DNA of 41,442 bases, from positions 1-41,442 of the forward strand of contig CAISOH010000369.1 in assembly GCA_903887005.1 (NCBI GenBank), in the 5' to 3' direction. The stretch's first letter is position 1. Every line of letters starts with the position of its first letter. Positions 22,236 to 29,154 of the stretch are shown piece after piece. The notes beneath the pieces are model-generated. The model had not been told where the DNA came from. It saw only the letters and a list, made by a program, of their open reading frames with translations, and did not search any database. The DNA is from an uncultured Bacteroidota bacterium. Lineage in GTDB: Bacteria > Bacteroidota > Bacteroidia > Chitinophagales > Chitinophagaceae. Made by a program: the position numbers and the translations under genes.

Positions 22236-23555
22236 ATGGGTTACATAAAAGACCTTTTCAAGACAAAGGCTGACGAACAAAACAAAGAAATAAAAGGCAT
22301 TATTGAGAAATACGGCAATAAAAAAATTGAAGACGTTACCCTTGCCCAGGTTTACCAGGGTATGCGCGGTATTACCGGCCTCGTTACTGAAACTTCATTA
22401 TTAGATGCTAATGAAGGTATCCGTTTCCGTGGTTTCTCCATTCCTGAATTAAGAGAAAAACTACCAAAAGTGGAAGGTGGAAATGAGCCATTGCCGGAAG
22501 GATTGTTTTACCTGATGCTTATCGGAGAAATCCCGTCGCATGAAGATGTGGATCATGTATCTGCTACATGGGCAAGGCGTTCTCATGTGCCTAATTATGT
22601 TTTTGACGTCATTGAGGCATTCCCCGTTTCAGCACATCCAATGACCCAATTTACCGCTGCAATTCTGGCTTTGGGAACGGAATCGAAATTTGCAAAAGCT
22701 TATAATGACGGTATCAGTAAAAAACAATACTGGGACTTCATTTATGAAGATACCATGACACTGATAGCGCGCCTGCCGCGTATCGCAGCGTATATCTATC
22801 GCCGCAAGTATAAGAAAGGTGAACATATCCAACCTGATGGCATGCTCGACTGGAGCGGCAACTTCGCACACATGCTGGGTTATGAAGATGAAAGTTTTAA
22901 AGAACTGATGCGCCTGTACCTGACCATACATGCAGACCATGAAGGCGGCAATGTATCGGCTCATGCTACACATCTGGTAGGCTCTGCCCTTAGTGATCCA
23001 TATCTGGCATTTGCTGCAGGTATGACAGGTCTTGCCGGCCCCCTGCATGGTCTCGCCAACCAGGAAGTGATCCGCTGGATAGAAGAAATGTGCAAAGAAC
23101 TGAATTCTGATGCTCCTACAAAAGAACAAATAGCGGCCTATATACATAAAACGCTCACTGAAGGTAAGGTGGTACCGGGATATGGACATGCCGTACTGCG
23201 CAAGACAGATCCACGTTTTACTGCGCAGATGGAGTTCGGGAAAACCCATTGCCCCGATGATCCGACGGTAAAAACAGTATGGAACGTATATGAAGTCGCA
23301 CCACCAATTTTAGAAAGTACCGGAAAGATCAAAAACCCCTGGCCTAATGTAGATGCTCACTCAGGTGCACTGCTGAAACATTACGGACTGGTAGAAGAGG
23401 AGTTCTATACAGTGCTGTTCGGTGTATCCCGCGCGCTTGGCGTATTGGCCAGCCTTTGCTGGGACCGTGCACTTGGCTTCCCGTTAGAGCGCCCGAAATC
23501 CATATCAACTGATTGGGTGAAGAACTTTGTGAAACAGGCAGAAGCTGTAAGTTAA
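22236..23555 (+). CDS. gltA: Citrate synthase, eukaryote-like type
   Basis: I take the ATG at 22236 (439 residues, MGYIKDLFKTKADEQ) because the longer frame from 22191 starts inside the promoter's -7 box. It condenses oxaloacetate and acetyl-CoA in the first step of the TCA cycle. Active-site segments: HADHEGGNVSAHATHLVGSA, AGPLHGLANQEV, VPGYGHAVLRKTDPRF. These and the PMTQFTAAILAL stretch resemble mitochondrial citrate synthases more than the common bacterial hexameric GltA; such versions occur in some Bacteroidota. It stands alone, with its own promoter before it and a strong hairpin after it. Function sure; the evolutionary remark rests on recall. Confidence 0.95.
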   Translation: MGYIKDLFKTKADEQNKEIKGIIEKYGNKKIEDVTLAQVYQGMRGITGLVTETSLLDANEGIRFRGFSIPELREKLPKVEGGNEPLPEGLFYLMLIGEIPSHEDVDHVSATWARRSHVPNYVFDVIEAFPVSAHPMTQFTAAILALGTESKFAKAYNDGISKKQYWDFIYEDTMTLIARLPRIAAYIYRRKYKKGEHIQPDGMLDWSGNFAHMLGYEDESFKELMRLYLTIHADHEGGNVSAHATHLVGSALSDPYLAFAAGMTGLAGPLHGLANQEVIRWIEEMCKELNSDAPTKEQIAAYIHKTLTEGKVVPGYGHAVLRKTDPRFTAQMEFGKTHCPDDPTVKTVWNVYEVAPPILESTGKIKNPWPNVDAHSGALLKHYGLVEEEFYTVLFGVSRALGVLASLCWDRALGFPLERPKSISTDWVKNFVKQAEAVS

Positions 23556-23600
23556 TTGCTCAATGGCTTAATTGAGTTATCAGAAAAGAAATAAGAATAG

Positions 23601-23642
23601 AAACTAAAAAGCATGCAAAGCAATTTGCCTGCTTTTTAGTTT
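23601..23642. terminator. Strong hairpin after citrate synthase
   Basis: Perfect 13-base arms AAACTAAAAAGCA (23601-23613) and TGCTTTTTAGTTT (23630-23642), with a further inner GCAAA/TTTGC pairing in the loop. The T-rich 3' arm suits transcription ending between citrate synthase and the following ATPase. Confidence 0.7.
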
Positions 23643-23675
23643 ATGGCACTTAGGGATGTTTCTTATAAATAATTA

Positions 23676-23683
23676 TACATTTG
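23676..23683 (+). promoter_or_regulatory. -7 element of the AAA ATPase/TOPRIM pair
   Basis: TACATTTG, ending 7 bases before the ATPase ATG. It is closer to the start codon than the tRNA-Ser box is to its RNA, so the message is probably leaderless or nearly so. No clear -33 element. Confidence 0.5.
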
Positions 23684-23690
23684 CAACCAA

Positions 23691-24920
23691 ATGATTAGCC
23701 AGATCCACATAAAAAACTTTAAGTCAATAGTTGATTTAACCCTTGATCTGGGAATGGTGAATCTGTTTATTGGTGAGAATGGCAGTGGGAAGAGCAATAT
23801 TCTGGAAGCGGTGGCGTTTGCGTCTTTTGTAGATAATTGGGGGATTGATAATAAAATAGACGACTATACTTCTTTAGATTCTAAAGGTGTTAGAATAACC
23901 AACCTTGAGTTATTTTGCAGTGCATTTTGTAATAATATTCAGGATATAGAATTTGATTTTGTTATTAACAATCATATAATAAAATTATATTACGAATACT
24001 ACAAGGTAGATTTTGAAGATGTTGAAGAGGAAGGTTGGAGAGAAATAACCATGAAAGAGTTTTTTTTTGGACTATCAGAATTATTAGCAAAATATCGAGA
24101 TTATATTGTGTTTGATTCGTTAGGTTTTACAAAAACATCAACGATTTCAATGCTACCATTAGTTGATAGGATTAATATAAAAAATAGCACACCACTTGAC
24201 ATAGAAAAACAGATAAAGGATGAGATAAAAAAATTTGAAGATTATTATAACTATAGATACCATAATTACCTAACTAAATATATTATTTATTCCCCCGAAG
24301 TTTCATCTCTGAGAAAATTTGAAGGTAGAGGAAAAATATGGCCATTAGGGACCCATGGAGAAGGGTTATTTAGTCATATTAAATCAATAGCTAAAAACAA
24401 CATTAGTTTGCACCAAATCAAAGAACATTTGGAGGTAATAGACTGGTTTGAAGATTTTTCAATACCCAATGACTTAATGTCGAATGAATATAAAATAAGC
24501 ATTAAAGACCGGTTTATTAATTCAGACCTGAAATACTTAGACCAGCGTAGCGCTAATGAAGGCTTTCTGTTTTTATTATTCTATATCGTTTTGTTCTCCA
24601 GTAAAAAGACCCCGCAGTTCTTTGCCATAGACAATATCGAAGCATCCTTTAACCCTAAGCTGTGTGCCAAATTGATAAATATGCTTGTTGAATTATCTAA
24701 AAAAAATGATAAGCAGGTATTGATGACTACTCATAATCCGGCTACTCTTGATGGCCTGGATTTAAACGATCCGGAACAACGCTTATTTGTAGTGAGAAGA
24801 AATATTGACGGGCATACTATTGCAACAAGAATTTCCGAAAAACCTAAGGTCACAACACCGATGAAATTATCGGAAATGTGGACGAAAGGATTACTTGGCG
24901 GCTTACCTGATAATTTCTGA
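23691..24920 (+). CDS. AAA/OLD-like ATPase, partner of a TOPRIM protein (candidate defence gene)
   Basis: A 409-residue ABC/SMC-like ATPase: MISQIHIKNFKSIVDL start, Walker A GENGSGKSN (28-36), a degenerate signature QRSANEGF (S287, G291), a Walker B-like FFAIDNIEASFNP (D314, with N315 where Glu is usual) and the H-loop TTHNP (H348). Unlike OLD/GajA proteins it ends without a fused nuclease; the TOPRIM-like domain is in the next gene, which starts one base after this stop. Paired ATPase/TOPRIM genes (PARIS, RloAB-like) are often anti-phage systems. The first 900 bases are clearly AT-richer than the citrate synthase and DHS genes on either side. Defence role is inference. Confidence 0.8.
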   Translation: MISQIHIKNFKSIVDLTLDLGMVNLFIGENGSGKSNILEAVAFASFVDNWGIDNKIDDYTSLDSKGVRITNLELFCSAFCNNIQDIEFDFVINNHIIKLYYEYYKVDFEDVEEEGWREITMKEFFFGLSELLAKYRDYIVFDSLGFTKTSTISMLPLVDRINIKNSTPLDIEKQIKDEIKKFEDYYNYRYHNYLTKYIIYSPEVSSLRKFEGRGKIWPLGTHGEGLFSHIKSIAKNNISLHQIKEHLEVIDWFEDFSIPNDLMSNEYKISIKDRFINSDLKYLDQRSANEGFLFLLFYIVLFSSKKTPQFFAIDNIEASFNPKLCAKLINMLVELSKKNDKQVLMTTHNPATLDGLDLNDPEQRLFVVRRNIDGHTIATRISEKPKVTTPMKLSEMWTKGLLGGLPDNF

Positions 24921-24921
24921 T

Positions 24922-25572
24922 ATGGCTATGACATTCGGTTTGATTACAGAAGGCCCGACAGATCAGGTGGTATTAAAATACTTACTGGCCGGATACTTTT
25001 CCAATCCTGATATAGATATACGCGCTGTGCAACCCAACATTGACGCTACAGACAGGGTTAGTCCGGGTGGATGGCAAAGAGTGCTAAACTATTGTAAGTC
25101 ACCGGACATGGCCGCTGTTTTACAAGTTGAGGGGTTTGTAATCATACAGATGGATACTGATTGTTGTGAAGAATTTGGCGTTCAAAAACGGGAAAGCGGC
25201 AAAGATATGACCAATGAAGAAATTGTTGAGAAAACCAAAAATGTCATCATCGGGTATATTGGCAAAGACTTATTTACAGAGTTCAATCAAAAAATAATCT
25301 TTGCCATAAGCCATGAGTCCATAGAATGTTGGTTACTGCCGTTATATTATAATGATAATAACCGCACAAAGACACTTAATTGTTGCGAAAAACTAAACCA
25401 GGAGTTACAAAAAGGAACCTTTACACTTGATTGCAATAGCAAACAGAAAAAATACTACGAAAAAATATGCCGGGACAAAAGAGATAAAATACGGAACAGG
25501 GCACTGATAGAAACCATATCAGTCCACAACGTTAGTTTTAATCAATTTATTCAGAGATTATCATCTTTATAA
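24922..25572 (+). CDS. TOPRIM-like protein (DUF4276/RloB-type), candidate nuclease effector
   Basis: I take the ATG at 24922, one base after the ATPase stop (216 residues); ATG at 24928 is also possible, and a frame open from 24895 is less likely. TOPRIM-like motifs: LITEGPTDQ (E10, D14) and VIIQMDTDC (D78, D80), then FAISHESIECWLLP (H131, E132, E135), recalling the E-W-L signature of DUF4276/RloB proteins. TOPRIM domains cut or bind nucleic acid with Mg. It is expected to form a complex with the upstream ATPase. Cysteine pairs (CC at 81-82 and again later) are unusual. No family name is certain. Confidence 0.72.
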   Translation: MAMTFGLITEGPTDQVVLKYLLAGYFSNPDIDIRAVQPNIDATDRVSPGGWQRVLNYCKSPDMAAVLQVEGFVIIQMDTDCCEEFGVQKRESGKDMTNEEIVEKTKNVIIGYIGKDLFTEFNQKIIFAISHESIECWLLPLYYNDNNRTKTLNCCEKLNQELQKGTFTLDCNSKQKKYYEKICRDKRDKIRNRALIETISVHNVSFNQFIQRLSSL

Positions 25573-25594
25573 AAAATAAAAATCAATAAAAGTC

Positions 25595-26569
25595 ATGAAC
25601 AAAGGACCAATTTCGGAATTTATACTGCATCATTACCGCCATTTTAATGCTGCGGCCCTGGTGGATGCTGCCAAAGGATATGAAACACATTTGCTGGAAG
25701 GCGGCAAAATGCTGGTTTCGCTTGCAGGGGCTATGAGTACTGCTGAACTGGGCATTTCATTTGCCGAAATGATACGTGCCGGAAAAGTGGACATCATTAG
25801 TTGCACCGGCGCTAACCTGGAAGAGGATATTATGAACCTGGTAGCGCATACGCATTACAAGCGCGTACCTAACTACCGCGACCTGACGCCAACGGAAGAA
25901 TTTGAACTGCTGGAACAAGGCTATAACCGGGTAACTGATACCTGTATTCCTGAAGAGGAAGCTTTCCGCAGGATACAGCGCCACATCTTCAAGATATGGA
26001 AGGGCGCAGAAGAAAAAGGCGAGCGCTATTTACCGCATGAGTATATGTACAAGCTTTTACTCAGCGAAGTGATGAAAGCAGATTACGAAATAGACCCAAA
26101 GCATAGCTGGATGATAGCCGCGGCGGAAAAGAATATTCCTATCATAGTGCCCGGTTGGGAAGACAGCACTATGGGCAATATCTTCGCCTCCTACTGCATC
26201 AAGGGCGAGCTTAAGCCATCTACTATGAAGAGCGGCATAGAATACATGATGTGGCTTACGGAATGGTACCGTAAAAACTCATCAGGCAAGGGCGTAGGCT
26301 TCTTCCAGATAGGAGGCGGTATAGCCGGAGACTTCCCTATATGTGTAGTACCCATGATGTACCAGGACCTGGAATGGCACGATGTGCCTTTCTGGAGCTA
26401 CTTCTGCCAGATCAGCGACAGCACTACTTCATATGGTTCCTACAGCGGCGCAGTACCCAATGAAAAGATCACCTGGGGCAAACTGGATATTCATACTCCG
26501 AAATTCATAGTGGAGAGTGACGCTACAATTGTAGCGCCATTGATATTTGCGTATTTGCTGGGATGGTAA
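25595..26569 (+). CDS. Deoxyhypusine synthase family protein
   Basis: A 324-residue NAD-dependent Rossmann enzyme: ISCTGANLEEDIMNLV, IPIIVPGWEDSTMGNIFASY, GVGFFQIGGGIAGDFPI, SDSTTSYGSYSGAVPNEKIT and WGKLDIHTP. K296 in WGK aligns with the lysine that carries the aminobutyl group in eukaryotic deoxyhypusine synthase. Bacteria have no eIF5A, so the substrate must differ; homospermidine or other polyamine synthesis is the usual proposal for bacterial members. It follows the ATPase/TOPRIM pair by 22 bases but its base composition is that of a core gene. No other polyamine gene is in the window. Confidence 0.88.
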   Translation: MNKGPISEFILHHYRHFNAAALVDAAKGYETHLLEGGKMLVSLAGAMSTAELGISFAEMIRAGKVDIISCTGANLEEDIMNLVAHTHYKRVPNYRDLTPTEEFELLEQGYNRVTDTCIPEEEAFRRIQRHIFKIWKGAEEKGERYLPHEYMYKLLLSEVMKADYEIDPKHSWMIAAAEKNIPIIVPGWEDSTMGNIFASYCIKGELKPSTMKSGIEYMMWLTEWYRKNSSGKGVGFFQIGGGIAGDFPICVVPMMYQDLEWHDVPFWSYFCQISDSTTSYGSYSGAVPNEKITWGKLDIHTPKFIVESDATIVAPLIFAYLLGW

Positions 26570-26593
26570 GTGGCAGAGCAGATTGATAAAATG

Positions 26594-26624
26594 AAAGCGG
26601 CAGGAAACTGCCGCTTTTATTTTT
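26594..26624. terminator. Bidirectional intrinsic terminator
   Basis: Ten-base stem AAAGCGGCAG / CTGCCGCTTT with a GAAA tetraloop, then T-rich sequence on the plus strand and an A-run complement on the other. It separates the DHS-family gene from the convergent lipoprotein gene, whose stop codon overlaps the stem's end. Confidence 0.85.
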
Positions 26625-27426
26625 TTGCGACAATTTTATCACCAACTACAGAAAAAGTATAAACATGCCCCCACTCCTGTTGTAATTGCTCTGAAAAATA
26701 CTCCAGAACTTTGTTAGGCATTACATGTGATTTGTCGTAGTAAATGCTGACTTTATCGGTATTTTCCTTTATCCAGCATAAGTAAATACTATAATCATCA
26801 AGGTCAACAGCAAGTATCGACTGGTTGGAACATCCGATGTGCAGGTAAGAAAAATCTTCAACCAGTAAATTATTCTTTATCTCAAATACAGGGCTATATC
26901 CGGAACCCTTTAAGAATTTCAAATACACAATATAGTCAAAGCCAAGAATTTTTTTCAATGCCGTTTGAACAGATTCCTGTTCAAAAAATTTACTTTCCCA
27001 CGGGTTTAAATTGTTGAACGATCTCAGATCTGTCAATTGTACATTTACAGGATAATCTTTGTGGTCTTTTTTTTCATTTAGTGTGAAGGCTAATTTCTTT
27101 TTTCCTTTTAATTCCCAGGTTCCGGTTATTGTTGAATCATTAATAAAAGCCCCGTCAAATGATTCTATAATTACCCCCGACTCCTCATTATAAACGTATA
27201 AAGTAATAGCATTATTTTTTTTATTCCCAGATAATACCAATGCATCTCCATGATTTGTATAATGGTAATTTCCTGACAGGCTGCTAAAGCGATCAATCAG
27301 GTTTATTATGATTTTATTTTCCCCGATATTTCCTTCATACGTTTTGTCAAATGTTTCCGGAACTATTTGTGAATGACCGCAACTATTAAATAAAACGCAC
27401 AATAAAATGAAGTAAAGTCTGTTCAT
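26617..27426 (-). CDS. Hypothetical lipoprotein
   Basis: I take the ATG at 27426 (269 residues) because it begins a lipoprotein signal (MNRLYFILLCVLFNSCGHSQ, lipobox Cys at residue 16); a longer frame from 27453 would bury it. The first half looks beta-rich with a repeated 'Gly-Asn-hydrophobic-Gly-Thr-Trp' flavour (SLSGNYHYTNHGDALVLSGN, DSTITGTWELKGKKKLAFTL). The second half is unlike anything I can name. Its sorting to the outer membrane or periplasm is expected. It shares a bidirectional terminator with the convergent DHS-family gene. Confidence 0.7.
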   Translation of the reverse strand: MNRLYFILLCVLFNSCGHSQIVPETFDKTYEGNIGENKIIINLIDRFSSLSGNYHYTNHGDALVLSGNKKNNAITLYVYNEESGVIIESFDGAFINDSTITGTWELKGKKKLAFTLNEKKDHKDYPVNVQLTDLRSFNNLNPWESKFFEQESVQTALKKILGFDYIVYLKFLKGSGYSPVFEIKNNLLVEDFSYLHIGCSNQSILAVDLDDYSIYLCWIKENTDKVSIYYDKSHVMPNKVLEYFSEQLQQEWGHVYTFSVVGDKIVAKK

Positions 27427-27563
27427 AGCGGAATTACAATTGGTCATTAACAATACATGCCTGTGCTTTCAGTAAAGACTATAAAAGTATGGTAATATGT
27501 TGTGATTAATTAAAAACCTGAAATGATTTCGGTTTCCAATCCAAATTACAAATTCCATAAACC

Positions 27564-28958
27564 TTACTCCGCCTTCATCAGCATCATCTCTTTTATGTCC
27601 GCCATTATGCGCTTGGCTATATTATTGGCAGTGGTTTCTGAGCCGCTTTCTGAGTAAATGCGGATAATAGGCTCGGTGTTTGAAGTTCGGAGATGTACCC
27701 AGTCATTATCGAAATCAATACGTAATCCGTCTTCCGTATTAATGGGTTGTTTTTTATACTTCTTCTTTATCTGCTCAAATACATGCTTCACATTTACATC
27801 TTCGCCTATCTCAATTTTGTTTTTAGAGATAAAATAGCTTGGATAAGTGCTCCGTAACGCCTTTACTGATTTACCGGACTTTGCAAGATGGGTAAGAAAT
27901 AATGCAATTCCTATCAAGGCGTCTCTGCCATAATGCAGTTCAGGCACTATAACGCCTCCATTACCTTCTCCACCTATTACAGCATTAACTTCTTTCATTT
28001 TTTTCACCACATTCACCTCTCCTACCGCGCTGGGAAAATATTGTCCACCATGCTTTTCAGTAACATCCCTGAGCGCCCGTGTAGATGAAAGATTGGAAAC
28101 CGTATTGCCCTTTTTATGGGAAAGTATATAGTCCGCTATTGCCACCAGTGTATATTCTTCGCCAAACATACTGCCATCTTCACACACGAAACATAATCTG
28201 TCCACGTCCGGATCTACGGCGATCCCTAAGGAAGCATTTTTCTTTTTTACTGTTGCACAAAGCTCATTGAGATTTTCGGGTAAAGGTTCAGGGTTGTGGG
28301 CAAACCGTCCATTGACCTCTTCATTCATTACTGTAATATCGGTTACGCCAAAAGCATGTAACATTTGAGGAACTGAAATAGCGCCCGTAGAATTTACGGC
28401 ATCCACCACAACTTTAAAATTCATTTTCTTAATAGCTGAAACATCAACCAGGGGATGTGCCAGTATTTCATCAATATGTTTTTTGATGTAAGAATTATCG
28501 TTGGTAATAGTTCCTATTTTATTGATCTCTGCATAAGTGTAGTCGTTATTTTCTGCATAGTCAAGTATCCATTGACCTTCATCAGCATTCAGAAATTCTC
28601 CATCCTTATTTAAGAGCTTTAATGCGTTCCATTCTTTCGGATTATGACTCGCAGTAAGAATAATCCCACCTCCGGCTTTTTCCATTTTCACAGCCATTTC
28701 TACTGTAGGCGTCGTACTAAGGCCCAGGTCTATAACGTCGCATCCTATGCTTTGTAAAGTGGCTGCAACTATATCCCGCACCATACCGCCGGAAATGCGT
28801 CCATCCCTGCCAATCACTATCTTTTTATTTTCTCCCTGAAGGGCCACCCAGGCCCCATAAGCAGTAGTGAATTTAACCAGGTCTAAAGGTGTAAGGCTTT
28901 TGCCCGGTTTTCCTCCAATCGTTCCCCTGATGCCAGAAATAGATTTTATGAGTGCCAT
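27564..28958 (-). CDS. glmM: Phosphoglucosamine mutase (GlmM-type phosphohexomutase)
   Basis: A 464-residue alpha-D-phosphohexomutase with four domains in order: active-site serine S104 (ILTASHNPKEWNALKLL), metal loop DPDVDR (D249, D251, D253), sugar-binding GGEGNGGVI (329-337) and phosphate-binding RTSNTEPIIRIYSES. GlmM converts glucosamine-6-phosphate to glucosamine-1-phosphate for UDP-GlcNAc, feeding peptidoglycan and LPS. The EGNGG form fits GlmM or the Bacteroidota mutases annotated as such; a phosphomannomutase activity cannot be excluded. It diverges from the M16 peptidase and has a near-consensus -7 box TACCTTCG (28975-28982, minus). Confidence 0.88.
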   Translation of the reverse strand: MALIKSISGIRGTIGGKPGKSLTPLDLVKFTTAYGAWVALQGENKKIVIGRDGRISGGMVRDIVAATLQSIGCDVIDLGLSTTPTVEMAVKMEKAGGGIILTASHNPKEWNALKLLNKDGEFLNADEGQWILDYAENNDYTYAEINKIGTITNDNSYIKKHIDEILAHPLVDVSAIKKMNFKVVVDAVNSTGAISVPQMLHAFGVTDITVMNEEVNGRFAHNPEPLPENLNELCATVKKKNASLGIAVDPDVDRLCFVCEDGSMFGEEYTLVAIADYILSHKKGNTVSNLSSTRALRDVTEKHGGQYFPSAVGEVNVVKKMKEVNAVIGGEGNGGVIVPELHYGRDALIGIALFLTHLAKSGKSVKALRSTYPSYFISKNKIEIGEDVNVKHVFEQIKKKYKKQPINTEDGLRIDFDNDWVHLRTSNTEPIIRIYSESGSETTANNIAKRIMADIKEMMLMKAE

Positions 28959-29154
28959 GATGTAAGTTCTGTTGCGAAGGTAAGCTTTTCGTTTTTTTTA
29001 AAGAAAATTCGTTCAATTTATAGTTGTCATTTTTTTTAAGGGAAATAGGGTAAAATTATGTATAACAATAGTTTGACTCATAATTGCAAAAATGATTTGT
29101 TAAACCGGTTTGTCATGATAAAATTTTGTGTTATTTTGTAAAAAATTACAACAC

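Noticed and set aside
22629-23249. 206-codon open frame on the minus strand
   Set aside because: Opposite the citrate synthase gene; Cys/His-rich by codon shadow, no independent start signals.
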